64,000 nucleotides of DNA from the NCBI GenBank assembly GCA_026545225.1, contig CM048849.1:10651541-10715540 (forward strand), read 5' to 3'. Under the pieces are notes generated by a model, which was given only the letters and a program-made list of their open reading frames with translations, did no database searches and had not been told where the DNA came from. The DNA is from Cornus controversa (taxonomy: Eukaryota > Streptophyta > Magnoliopsida > Cornales > Cornaceae). Numbering within the stretch: the stretch's first letter is position 1; each line of letters opens with the position of its first letter. The translations under genes were made by a program, and so were the position numbers. Shown here one piece after another: positions 1-14,200 of this stretch.

Positions 1-67
1 ACCCACTGAATCGACACAACAATCTTGATTGTTTTCATATCATATATGGTTAATTTTATTAACTTAC

Positions 68-151
68 CCCAACTTCAGGGTCTTCAATACCCATATCTCT
101 GCAGAAGGTTCTTGCAAACTCTTCAGGATCACTCTCAAAGTTGTTCAAGTC
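68..151 (-). CDS. BSH: BSH exon 6
   Basis: Acceptor ATTTCAG, 84 bp (28 codons) encoding [16 protein letters not shown] then [12 protein letters not shown], donor GTAAGTTAA. The remaining intron (1-67) shows no further exon before the window edge. Confidence 0.92.
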
Positions 152-3100
152 CTGAAATCCATTTAAGTCAAAAATGTGTTATATCAGTGTACAACGCAGA
201 ACATATAAAACGAAAGCATCATATATTCGTTATTAAATACAGGTACCCTATTTCCCATCAAATTATAAACACCCATTCCCTAATCAAACTTACCCATAAA
301 AACTGGTCCCTAATGAGAGTTTGATTCACTCGAAGATCAAGCTGGGGTAAAGAAGAAGAAAGTAAAATATAATCAATTTATATGTTAATATTGACAATGA
401 AATAGGAAATGTGACAAAAATACTATACGTATAGAAATAAAATAAATAATTCACATCAAGTGATAACTTTGACAAACCAACCTTGATAGGAACAATCTTC
501 TCCCCAGTGTACATATCATGCCCTTCAAATGCTCGAAAATCTGTCAGTTGTGACTGCAATAATTAAAATTTGAAAAGAAACACTAATAAGATGTCAATGG
601 GACTTAGTGGGAAAATTTTGTTCAAAACTGAAGTCTATATATTTATTTTAGTTTTTAATTATTGTTTCAAAAGTTAGTTAGATTAGTTAGTAGAGTTACC
701 TCTTCTCCAAGGACAAATTGGAAAATCAAAGATTCAAGCAAGGGCAAAAAGGTAAAACAACTCTTAATCATGGACTCACCAACAATTAGAGTCCATATGT
801 ATTCATTGAATTGTTCTAGATTGTTGGGATTTTTCAAATTGCATGTTTTGATTTATAAAAGCTTGATTTAGAATGCATAAAATGGTTTTAGAAAAATTCT
901 CTTTTCGACATCCTAAAAGAAAAAGAAAAAAGCACATGGGAATCGAACAATTAATGGATCAACTGAAACCCAGTGGTCCGATTTTGAATGATCGAACTCA
1001 TTTTCGATCGAGCAAAACATGCGAAAAAAGAGTTCAGAACATGGAACCATCGAACTTACTGAGAGAGGACGGACAACCGTTGTCAATAGCAAGAGAGATA
1101 AACGAAGAAGGAAAAAAAAAAAGAATGCTAGAAAAAGGAGAAATAGTAAACAATAATTGCTGAAATTCTATTAAAGATAATACTAAATACCAACTCTCCA
1201 ATACCCTAGCCACCCTTTATATAGAGTCTCTTACTTAATCCTAGCCGGGTTTTATTACAATAAAGGAAAGTTGCTAAAAAACAGAAAATTAGTAAAATTT
1301 CAGAATATGGAAACTTTCTAAAAACACAACGTCGACTGCAGAAAATTAGGAATTTTGTTTGGCCCTCCTAGCCTTCTTTGGGTGCTCCCAACGGTTCATA
1401 AAATCTCAGTGGCAATTTGGTATCAAAGCCTAGGTTAGAAGATTCTTGGAAGAGAAGTAGACTTAGAAAATACGTATGATAGGATTCCAAGAGATACAAT
1501 TTGGTGGGCCCTACAAAAAAAACAAATCCACTTACAAATCATAAAAAGTATACAAGATATGTATATAAATACAAAAACTAAAGTGCGTACCACGTGTGGT
1601 GCCACTAGTGAATTCTCCATTACCGTAGGATTGCACCAAGGATTGGTGTTGAGCCCATATCTATTTGCAATAATTCTAGATGAAATAACAAAAGACTTCC
1701 AAAATGAGATCCCATGGTGTATGATGTTTGCCGATGATATCGTGCTCTTGGATACTACTAAAGAGAACCTAGCAGTAAAAGTAGAAATGTGCGAAAATGC
1801 TCTAGAATCTAAAGGATTAAGAATTAGTCGAAGTAAAATCGAGTATATGGAGTGTAAGTTTAACAAGGAGTTGGACATTGATAATATAATGATAGCACTT
1901 CAAACCAAAAAGTTACTCACAACAACCAATTTCGGTACCAAGGATCAATAATGTAAAATGATGGTGAGATAGATAACGATATAACTAGTAGAATTGGAGC
2001 GGGTTGGACAAAATGAAGGCAAGCTAGTGGGATATTGTGTGATAAAAGAATAACATATAGGCTAAAAGGTAAATTTTATAGGACCGTTATTAGACCAACC
2101 ATATTGTATGGAGCGGAGTGTTGGGCCCTAAAAAGGGGACAAGAACAATGCCTTCATGAATCATGTAGCAGAAATACGAATGTTAAGGTAGATGAGTGGA
2201 GTGATTAGAAAAGATGAGGTCACTAATGAGAGTGTGAGAGAAAATTTAGGTGTAGCACCCATGGGTGAGAAAAATAGAGAAAGTAGACTTAGATGGTTTG
2301 GACATATATAACGAAGACCTAGAGATGCGCCGATGAAACGAGAAAAACAAGTTATAATAGAAGGTTATGGAGAGGACGCCCAAAAATAACATAGAATGAG
2401 GTTATTAAAAATGACTTGAAAAAGTTAAATATGGTAAGGGGAAATGGCATGTAATAGAAAAGAATGGAGAGAGGATTCATGTGGCTGACCCCATTCCTAT
2501 GGGATTAAGGCAAGGATGATGATGATGATGGTTTAACTATTCATGATTTTGAGTGCAATTATTTTCATCTAGTGAACCTGAAAATAATTAATGGGCTTAT
2601 TAATTGGGACAAGAGTTGACAAGACAAGGATAGGCCCATCTAGATATCACTCCTAGCCTAACTTGGAGAGCAAGCACAAGTCAAAGGTGGAATTAGGGCA
2701 AGACAAAGGAAAGTGGGGCCCACTCCTCTCTATATATAGAGAGGGGTAACCACCCATTGTGGCAAGGTTAGATACTGTGAGAATTAAAAGAAGGGTAAAG
2801 TAAAAAATACCCACTATATACCAAATGTGCAAAAAAAAACCTGGAATGAAACCCCCCCCCCCCTTTCCCCCCCTCCACCGGTTTACAAAATGTGCAAATA
2901 AGGACATTTTGCCAATTTAACAACTAAAATGTCTAAAACACGCTTACACTCTAAAGCCATGTTTGGTTGTCTAAAAAGGGCTCATCCGAATATTAATTTA
3001 TTATTTATTTAAAAACTAAAAAGGGTTCATCCGAATATTAATTTATTATTTATTTAAAAAATGTGCGAATACTCCCTTATATTCACTTGTTGAGCCCATC

Positions 3101-6100
3101 TGAAATAATTAAAATATATTTTTTAGTTAATATAAAAATAAAAAAATAGGAAATATTGCATCCAAACATGGCACAAGGGTTTTAAAGGTTGTGAGGGGCA
3201 TTTTGGTCATTTAAAAAGAAACTTTTGACAAAGGAGGGTGTTCGCACAAATTGCAAAAATGCAGGGGGGTTATATGCACATAATAAACTGCAAGGGAGTT
3301 TTCTGCACATTTTGTATATAGCGGGGGTGTTTTTTGCACTTTACCCTTAAAAGAATTTTGAAAATTCAACTCACTTGTATTCATCCCAGTAGGGGCATTT
3401 ATATGTGTAACATGGAATAAGAAAGGCATGTACAAAGGCAAGCTGAAATCTAAGCCTATAATCAAGCCTAAACATATGTAACAGAATATATGGAAATATA
3501 CAATGCTAGTATCAAGCCTAAATCTAAGGAGGCTATCTCACATAGCCTATAGTTAAGCCTAAACATATGTAACAGAATATATGGAAATATACAAAGCTAG
3601 TATCAAGCCTAAATCTAAGGAGGTTGTCTAACAGACACAAGTTTCATAACAATCTTCTCTCTCCTTAACCCTAATTCAAAGATGACTTGAAGCTCTCTCT
3701 TCTCTTGCTTGTGGATTTCATTCAAGGTCATAGGAGTGAAGATTTATGGGTGATTACAAGCCTAAAAAATCAGATTCATTCAAGAGCAATTGGTGGTTCA
3801 AAGGTGCAAATTCGCACGTTCAGATTTTCTGGGGCAGCAGTAAGTAAAACGGCCACAACTTCCTCATTCAATATCGGTTTGACCTCAAATCAACAGAAAA
3901 CGAAGCTAACTGGATGGGCTATGACGTCACCAAAATCAGTACAATTGGAGTTTTCTAAGTCATTCCAATTAGCCCTTCAAAGTGACAGTTTCTGGACAGG
4001 AAATTCTTCAGAAAAAGCTCAAGGAAGAAAAGAATTCAAATGAAGACTTCTCGCAGTTGGCAATTCTACCGGTTGCCCTAAGGTGAGGTTTATAAAACCC
4101 AATCTTTAATTGATTCACTACAACTAATACTAATGGGAACGATTTTAAATGCTTCCGCCGCCTAGACTCAGTTTTTCAACACAGTGACCAGCCATGTTCA
4201 AGACCTTATTCGGCCATCCAAACAACCTCCAACCAACCCAAACATTATATCAATCAATTTTTTTTACAAGTAAAAAATTATATCAATCAATTTACGATGT
4301 ATTTCACGCTATGACAATCAAGTAAAGAAGAATTAAGATTACCATAATCATGCAATAATTTTCCAAGACACATCTCGTGATTAGAATATCAAATACACTA
4401 CTAACTTAAATGATAACACATAAGCATCGATCCAATAAAAGGGGTGTACAATTATTTTTCCAAGAATCAATTAAATAATTGGTCTACTACCAAAAGATAA
4501 ATTATCATAATGCAACATATAGAGAATTCAATTTTCACTAAACACGTAAAATGGACTTGATTTTTTCTTTCAAATAACATTGAGTTCAATATCAAATACA
4601 CTACTAACTTAAATGATAACACATAAGCATCGATCCAATAAAAGGGGTGTACAATTATTTTTCCAAGAATCAATTAAATAATTGGTCTACTACCAAAAGA
4701 TAAATTATCATAATGCAACATATAGCGAATTCAATTTTCACTAAACACGTAAAATGGACTTGATTTTTTCTTTCAAATAACATTGAGTTCAATATTAAAT
4801 ACACTACTAACTTAAATGATAACACATAAGCATCGATCCAATAAAAGGGGTGTACAATTATTTTTCCAAGAATCAATTAAATAATTGGTCTACTACCAAA
4901 AGAAAAACTATCATAATGCAACATATAGAGAATTCAATTTTCACTAAACATGTAAAATGGACTTGATTTTTTCTTTCAAATAACATTGAGTTCCCTCACT
5001 AAAGTTTAGAGCACAAATAGAAAAACACATAAGATTATTAATAATTGCAACTCATCGCCTACTCTTTTTCATTTTTGCAATTTTCTTAATTGCAAGTTCA
5101 ATATCAAGGTTTATTTACCAATCAATAGATATTCTATTGAAGAACTTTTTTCTTTTTGAATCACTTGTGAGACCACATATACCTTACAATTTGTTCATTA
5201 TTTATTGCAAGTGTTAGTCCTTATGCACGTTGAACATTTTTACTCGAACTAATGACTAATGTCATCAATCATTTTTCAGTTAGAGTTATCTCTCCCTAAC
5301 CAATCACAATATTGCACATTGATCTTGTACAATATGTTTCAACTCATTAAAATTTGGGTTCGCACAAACCAATCTAATTAAGATGTTTCTTGTTTGTATT
5401 CCTACGATACATTTCATTCTCACGTCACAATCGGATTCTCATCGTGCCCCAACTCATTGGGAAGTTATTCATGACTCTATTATCAATAAAATAAAATAAA
5501 AAGTTTATATCTTGGGAATCACACTAAATTCACTAATACCATCCCAAGATCTCATCACAGTAATGCTACGTGTTAACAACCATCCACTCTAAAAGCTTAA
5601 GCTGTTAGAGAGGGTGTAACTTTAATATTTAAATCCTTCAACACCCCCTCACGTGTGACCTTCTTTTTGGTCCAACACGTGTTTTAATTTTAATTACCAA
5701 GGTGACGGTGAGGTTTGAACCCGAAACCTTTGGCTCTAATACCATGTTAACAACCATTCACTCTAAAAGCTTAAGCTATTAGAGAGGATGTAACTTTAAT
5801 ATTTAAATCCTTCAACACTATGCAACTCTAATTACACTTTATGCAGAGTGATACAATTTAATCCATACTTGTTAAAGGCTCAAGGCACACTAACGCGCCA
5901 AGGTTTTCTGGAGCCTGAAGCACAAGGCGAGGTGCGCGCCTAACTAAAGTGAGGCGCACGTTATAAAAAATGTAAAAAAAAAAAAAGCAATAATTTGGCA
6001 ATCAATAGAGAAAAACATCAATAATGTGGCAACCAACAACAAATTCAGCAATAACATGGAAATCAACAACAATAACATGGCAATTAACAAAAAATAAAAC

Positions 6101-8137
6101 AAAAAAACGGAGGGAAAAAAAAGAGAGGAGAGAAGCTGACAAGGGGAGAGAGAAAAAAAACAGTGCAGAACTGGGATGAGAGAAACTGCCTAAGGGGGAG
6201 GAGGGGAGAGAGAGAGAAGAGAGGGCAAAAAGGGAAAAAAACAGAGGAGAACTGGGAAAAAAGAAGCTGCCGAAGAAGAAGAAGAAGAAGAAGAAGAAAA
6301 GAAGAATAGGAGAGAAAAAAAATCCAAAAATCATCTATTGACTCAGAAGAAGAGAGGAGAAAAAACAGAGGAGAGAGAAACTGCCAAAGAGGGAAGAAGA
6401 AAAGAAGAAGAGAGAGAAGGTACTGTAGGAAAGAGGGGAAAAAAAGAGGAGAGAGAAGATGCAGAAAGGGGAAGAAGAGAGAGAAGGGTGAAGGGGGAGA
6501 GAGAGTGAGAGTGAGAGAAAAAAAAAATCTAACTCGTTGATTGACAGAGAAGAAGAAGAAGAGAGGAGAGAAAGCATACCTGTGATTGCCATTGGAATCG
6601 AGTCGCATGCCAAAGAGAGAGAATTGAGAGAGGGTTTTTGTTTACGTACTTTACACTCTTCAGAAATATCACATGTGGTGGGTCCAGATAACTTAAAAGC
6701 ACCAATAACAATTGAACTAAAGTAAAAAACAAGAATATGTGGTAGAGTCCACTGTAATATATATGTGCCTCAATCACGTGTGAACAACTAGTGAAAAAAA
6801 AAGGAGTTTCAATCAGGCGCCTGATTTGCCCTGTGCTTTTTGCACCTGGCCAATAGGCGCGTCCCTGATTAAAGTTGCCTCACCTGAGGTTATTCCAGGC
6901 GCCTGAAGCACGCACCTGATGCGCCTTTGACAACTATGATTTAATCGGTATGTTAACCTTCTATACTATGAGGTCAGATATAACTCATAAAAGTTGATAG
7001 AATACTCATTCCAATTCTATCCCTCAAGCTCATAAATTCACAACATAAATTTCTCTAAGTTGTACCCATGCGTGTTTAAGTTATACGTTATCATTATCAA
7101 TGGATTGTAGGTCATCACATTTTTATCACTGAATCCTATCCTCCTTAGAGGCAACATTAATGCAAGAATATCACCACACATTTAAAATTCAACAAGAATA
7201 GGTCTATTATCTTCATTTCTCATAATTGTATTAAATTTTGTAAATTCTTTCAGTTATCCATCACGGTCAACATCATGAAGGTTTTATCTTCTTCTAAATC
7301 CTAAGTTAAATTCAATATGAGTCCACAATTTCCATTGAGGTCATAATATCTCAAATTTCAATTTAACATCCTATATCTAATTATCATTCTCGCTCAAGGA
7401 TATCAATCATTCAATCTGCAAACAAAATCTATACATACAAATTTTCTCTCGTTCAATGTAAAAAAAACTGTCCACAAAAGTATGTTCAGACATCAAGAAC
7501 AAATCAATGCCTATACTTACTAGGGTGTACAAAGAACCGTGGAACCAAACCGTAGTGGAACCAATACGAACTGAACCAAACCGAATTGAACAGTTGGGAT
7601 CAGTTCCAGTTCCAAGTCCTTTAGGACCAAACCTAACCGGAACAAAACTGTTACTGTTACTGTTACTATTATAACAGTGACATACGTGTATACAATCCAA
7701 ATTCAATTTCAATCAAGTAGTCAACATCTCTCATCCCAAGTTACGCCTCGATTGCGATGACAATGGTGAAGTCTCTGTATATTCTTTCCTTGTTCGCATC
7801 TCTCATCCCTCTGACGCTCCTCTCCCTCTCCAAATTCGAGTTTTCGGCATAGAGTTTGTCTCCTTGGCACCAACAATCATTGCTGGAACTGAATGCTCCC
7901 ATCCCCCTTTCTCTCTCTCTCTCTAAAACCCATCTCTCTTGTTATTGATTAAAGGGTTTGGATTGCAGAGTCAGGTGACATGAATGCTACGACTATCAGA
8001 ATATGAGAGGAATGCGAGGGAGTTTCAGAAGATGTACGGAAGACAAGCGAAGGAGAGGATTGTTGGGAGAGTTTTTGGTCTCCGACTCTTTTTGTTGACA
8101 TGGTTAAGTGCATCCTTCTCTGCAATTGACAGTGAGA

Positions 8138-8203
<66 letters not shown>

Positions 8204-11200
8204 ACTACACATTCTTTCATTTATTAAATTTTCAGATTCACTGCTTTGCTTATCATCTGTTTGTTTATACTATTACAGTTTTGGGCTGATATATTCATTA
8301 TATTTGTAAATACTAATCAGTAACGAACCATGGTTCGGAACCAAACCAAACCGGTCTTTCACGGCTCGGTTTGGTTCCATGTCTCAATGGTTCCGATTCC
8401 AAAATTAAGGAACCGTTGGGATCGGTTCCGGTTCTATTTGGAACCGTACGGAACCGAACCGTGTGCACCCCTACTTACTACCACCAAATAAAATTAATAA
8501 TATTTTCTCATATGCACATGATTATCATCCACTAAAAGATTATCATCTCCAAATACGATACAGAGTCCTTATACCCCGAAGAAAACTAAATATAAGTAAC
8601 TAATAGACCTAAATTCTTAAATGACATGTCACTAGATCCAAATTTTCCTAATAGGCTAATGCCTAAGTTATGGATCTCTTCCAACTTTCCTTAAGATTTC
8701 TCCTATCTGAAATTCTATAAACTCTCTTTCTTTCTTTTCCTAATTTTTCATAACAAACTTGTTTCATTTACATGGTATGATTTGTGTGTGGAAGAGATGG
8801 ATCCAAACATTCAGCAGACTGCACAAGGAATGGACTCGAAATTCAGGATGAGGACATGATGACCACACAAGCAAATGTGGAGCATTTCAAAGCCGCAAGA
8901 CATAGGGACTGTCTTATAATGTGTGCTTTATTTTGGTGTGTATTCTGCTTCTTCATTGCACTTCTTTTGTTGTTCTTTGTACTTATTGTGGCAAAATGAG
9001 CAATTTTTTAAGTAAGGTAGCATTTTTTGGATAATGGATGGTGATAATGGTTGTATGCTTGTAACTGAATTCAAGCTACCTCGTACCTTTTTTATTATAG
9101 TGTATATTAATATGATAATGAGAACCAAATTTTAATGTACTTGGATTATGTAAATTGTATTGCATACTTAACTCAATTTAGAAGTGATCAAAGTGTGGTT
9201 AGGTGATATATATGCATAATCAAGTAATGGGTCAATTTTATTACATGTTTGGTGTTTGATTTTATTGCAATATATATCTTTTTTTTTTTTTTTTTGGTGC
9301 AACACTTGGTTTTGTACAACGCCAAACATATTTTGTAGTTTTTGTTTTCAGATCCTCCACAACATTTGTGTATCACAAAACGTGTTTTCTATTTTTCTCG
9401 ACAGCATAAGCAACAAAAAAAAACTGCAAGTGTTTGCTTCAAAACACTTTCACAAAAACAGTAGCAACACCAAATGACCCCTAAGCTAAGAAATCAGAAC
9501 AATGAATACAATATTACGGAATAAGATTGACAAATGGTACAAAATCGGTACAACAATTGATGTAGGACAGAATTTTGGATGACCGTATTTTGAATCAAAG
9601 AGACCCATTCTTGATCGGAAACGACCCAATAAACAAAACCCAGTAGCTAGCTACTGGGCCATGTCGTTTTTAGGCCAAAAACATTCGTCTAGGTCTCCAA
9701 AATCACTTTTTTTCGTCTTATAAAAAGAATGTTGAATATTTCGGAAATTTTGTTCGTGACCAAACGAAGTTGTATTTGGATGAAATTTAATATTTAGTAG
9801 TTTTTAATTATTAGGTTTCTTATTTAATATTTCAGAATATTTGAAAAAAGTTTATTATAAATATATGTAGTGCCATAGGGCAGAAATCAATCATTCAATT
9901 ATCAATACAAAATCAGATTTCTCTGTAACTTTTGTTTGCATTTATCTTAACTGTGTGGATTCAAAATTATCATTGTTTGTGCGAGAACAATTTCATAGCT
10001 TCCGCTCCATTAGTTGGTATCAGAGCCTTGTTTTACCCTGATCTAATGGCAATTGGTTGTTTTGGTAGCACCCACTTTGTTGACAATGATCGCAGAGTGA
10101 AGGCCCCTTGGACAGCCATGCATACTCAAGAACGGCGATTTGATCAACGGTGTAGACAGATTGTTGGTATTAGGATTGGTGGCAACCAGGTTCATGGTCC
10201 AGTTCAGGATTGTGTTGAAGTTGTTCCTCGCAGCCAACCAAATATGGGTTATGTTCATGTACATCCACGTAGGCCTCCAGCCTATGCAGATCATTTTGAT
10301 GATGAGGAATTTGGATTCAAAGGACTTGTGGCGAATCGACGTGATCGAGATAGACACGACAGAATCTGTAAGTATCCAGACAATCGTGAGTTTCAAAGAA
10401 AACTTGATATACTCACTTTTCATGGAAGTTTTATTATCGAGGAAGTCTTGGATTGGCTTGAAGAAATTGAAGAATTTTTTGAGCATTTTGATGTATCTGA
10501 AAACAAGCAAGTTCCGCTTGTAATGTTCAAGTTTAAAGGATGTGCTTCAACGTGGTGGGATCAGACACAAACTAACCAGATGAGGCAAGAAAAACAACGT
10601 GTGCGATCGTGGTACAAGATGAAAAGGTTGATAAAAGCTAAATCTCTACCACCAAATTATGAGCAAATAATGTATGACAAATATCATAATTGCAGGAAAG
10701 AGAATCATGAATATATGGAGAAAACTCTTATTTATGATAACATATCCACATCTGATTGTGAAAATTCTGTTTCATCAACCATATATGCTGCCAATGACTC
10801 ATTGAGTGGTCTTATCGGCAATGTTATTACCACTAAGGATGCTACGGTCAACTTTCAAGCACCCCAATCTAATATTCCTACTGGGTCTATTAACGTTGTT
10901 CCAGATTATAGGAATAAAGGTGACAATATTACAAAGTTGAGCATTCAAAATTCTTTCGTGGAAAAGAATCAAAAATTCATATCAGGTCCAGTTGATCAGA
11001 ATAGAAGGAAAGATGATGAGAGTGTCATAATAGACTTATCACCACATATATATGAGAATAAGGTGGGTATACATAGCACTGATGAGAAGTTGTTCAGTGA
11101 AGATTCGATCCATGAATCTAAGTAGCAAGAAAAGTCTGTCCAAGACGGTCCCACTTTGATCACGGTAGGTTACAAATTTCCCAACAAGGCAAGCGTCAAT

Positions 11201-14200
11201 AATCACTCGAACCCATATTTAAAGGATAAGGATGAGAACAAATTAGAAGAGCTTGAACGTGAGAGGGATAATTTGATTTGCATTTGAAATCTGATTGAAC
11301 AAGGAGAACTTGATGGTGAAGCTACTGGGCAAGACGTTCTGTTGGTAGCTACATCCCTTCCCAATGTTCAATTGGAGCAAGATACAAACACATCTTTGCT
11401 GGAAGAAAAAGGGCCCATTAAAGGTGTGCAATGCAAAAAGACAAAGAATGAAGGATCTTACAGCTTTTGGATCTTTGACCATTATTGTGATGGCTGTTTT
11501 AGTTTGTACCGCCCCTTTGCAGACCGAAGGTAGTTGCACCCTCTTGCTTCATTAATATGGTGCTAGTGAACCGCCAACTTTCATATACAAGTCACAGACT
11601 TGTTATCTTAACACAGCCATCTCCTAGTTGTGGTGAAAAGGTACTTTCCATACCTTTGTCAAAAAAATGGCCATTGAAATTTATAGTCAAATAGACCTCC
11701 TGAGCCATTATGTGTCTATTAATTTGGATGATCTTATTGGTGAAGCACATCGAGAACAGAACATGCTATTTTCACAGTGTGACTTTTTCGTTTTCATGAC
11801 CGAAGAAGTTTACATAATATCAAGATTAAGTCCTCTATGGATTGCAATATGGTTTAGACTCGTGTATGATGAGTATCTGCAACAAAACTCAAGGACGACT
11901 GGACAACTTTTTTTGAAGTGGAGGAAACTGATGTAGGATAGAATTTTGGACGACCGTATTTTGAATCGAAGAGTGTCATTCTTGATCAGAAACAACCCAA
12001 TAAATAAAACCCAATAGCTTTAACTACTAGCCCATGTCGTTTTTGGGCCAAAAACCTTCGTCTAGTCTCCAAATCGCGTTTTTTCGTCTTATAGGAAGAA
12101 TGCTGAATATTTTAGAAATTTTGTTCGTGGACCAAATGAAGTCAGATTTGGATGAAATTTAATATTTAGTAGTTTTTAATTATTAGGTTTCTTATTTAAT
12201 TTTTTCAGAATATTTGGAGAAAGTTTTATTTTTAGCAGTTTCCTTGTGCTGCTAGTTTTCCTTCTATTTTTAGGTTTCCTTGTACTGTTAAGATTAAAAT
12301 TTCTCTATTATAAATATATGTACTGCCATTGGGCAGAAATCAATCATTCAATTATCAATACAAAATCAGATTTCTCTGCAACTTTTGTTTGTGTTTATCT
12401 TAACTTTTTGGATTAAAGTTACCCTTGTTCATGCGCGAACAATTTCATAGCTTCCACTCCGTCAACAATATATTCAAATTGAGGGTTTGGATCAGTTTGC
12501 AGCAGGACTTTTTGAATTGATTTCGTATTTTAAATAAGTATAAAATGACCATTAACCATTAGAATTGTTGGAAGGGGAATAAGATTTGCTTATAAAGAAT
12601 TCAGTCAAAAATAGGAAACCTTATACAAACAAGTTATAGCTCAATCAGTGTCCAGATAGCTTTCCAAGGGAAATCAAGTTAAGAGATAAGAGTTTAAGTC
12701 ACAAGTTGTGTAGAAGAGGTTTACGAATGCTAAAATGTTTTATATCCTGATCTTTTTTAGGTAAAAATACATGCATGTAGACACACACACATATACTTCT
12801 AACTGCGGATGTAAATATATGTGTATATATTACCTTAACTCATTAGTACATATAAAATAAAGCCATTCATAAATTGCACGCTCATGCTACCCAAATTTTA
12901 TAAACTCGTACAATTATCAACTAATGTGGAATAATTGAAGTATCAAAAAGTGATATAGTGAGATAATATAAGAAATAGCAATGTCCAACAAAGAAACTCT
13001 AAGGTATGGGCTAATTATTTAACTTACTTGAATGGATTGGGCAATTTGCGTAACAAATGCTGGAGGAAGCTTCAAGTCTTTCACAGTCCTTTTTGCAAAG
13101 ACCACCACCTCTGAATCTGGATCTATGTCATTCAAATAGACATGCAAATAGTTCACACACCAAACAAGAAAAGCTTGTACATCTTCCATGACAAATTATT
13201 CATGTACGATTACCCTTTATAAAGATATTTAAGGTGATTAGCCCAAACACTTGCATTACACTGTAAGAGTATAAAAATGCAGTCTCAGTAATGTGCAACA
13301 TTATAGACGTGGATTCTAAAAGTAAGTTGGCGATAGAATTATTCTTCTTGGTAGGTTGCCTAAATAAATAATCCCATTCTTGGACCATATGCGTGCATAC
13401 TCTCTCTCACAGGTATAAACAAGCACACCGGACCCTACTGATTTTTTACTAATTATATTAAGGTTCTATATATTTACACAAAACTTTGAGATCCTATTAT
13501 TCATGGGAATTTCAGTTATCAAAATAGAGCTGAATTGTTCTGATTCAGTTAATTTGTTGCTGATTTTCAGTAAATGGTTCCCAGTGATTCTATTTAGGGA
13601 CAGGGAATATATGCTATTGATTTGTCTTCAACTCTTCCCAGTACTTCACCTCAAGTTGGCGCCTGGATAAAGACAATGCTCAACTTGCTTACAAATCATT
13701 TTAATAGTTTTGAACCAAGAGCTTTAGTATATAAGTCAGAAAGCTGCATGAGTGAGGGAACATATGCAATGCGGAGGAATCCTGAGTGCAATTTCTCTAT
13801 GATAAGATGACAATTGATTTTGATGTAAATGGATCAGCTGCAATTTGTAATTCTGCTTGATAGTCACAGTAATGTGGCTAAGGGTGCAAAATCTGAAGAT
13901 TTATGGAATAAATATATATGCAAACAAATAAGAAATTATTGTCGTTTCTTGTTCTCGCAAAATATGGAACTTGCAACGTTTCGTAAAAAAGTTGGATTCT
14001 ATAATTTTTATTTTACTTTCAAAAAGTTAGTTAGTTAGTTCAGGTAAAATTTACCAGCCATAGATTATGGAGATGAAGTATTGAAGATCAAAAAGGTTAA
14101 AAGGTAAATTCACCTCTTGGATTACTACTAGTTCAACAATTGGGGTTCATAATAATGCATTCTTAATTTCTTATCATTACTCATATTAGGACATAATGCG

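Larger units (their letters stand above)
9558..12464 (+). mobile_element. Non-autonomous Ty3/gypsy element, gag only, 2.9 kb
   Basis: LTRs at 9558-10012 and 11929-12464 begin TGATGTAGG and the right one ends GTCA. The TSD is exact ACAAT (9553-9557, 12465-12469). TGGTATCAGAGCC (tRNA-Met-type PBS) starts at 10015 and a purine tract AAGTGGAGGAAAC precedes the right LTR. The interior has a gypsy-like gag frame but no protease, RT or integrase, so mobility would need proteins from another element. The left LTR lacks about 80 bp present in the right LTR just upstream of the TATTATAAATATATG promoter-like motif. Confidence 0.9.

Noticed and set aside
3687..4043. 118-residue plus-strand frame in BSH intron 3
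   Set aside because: No recognisable motif, no splice or promoter support.
4467..4876. Two identical 68-residue minus-strand frames
   Set aside because: They come from the 203-bp tandem repeat and have no domain.
6002..6613. Long serine/phenylalanine-rich minus-strand open frames
   Set aside because: They are translations of the polypurine tract inside a hAT-like element; low complexity, no start context or homologue pattern.
10043..10523. Open frames of 155 and 127 residues overlapping the gag gene
   Set aside because: Shadows of the gag frame, which has the conserved gag motifs.
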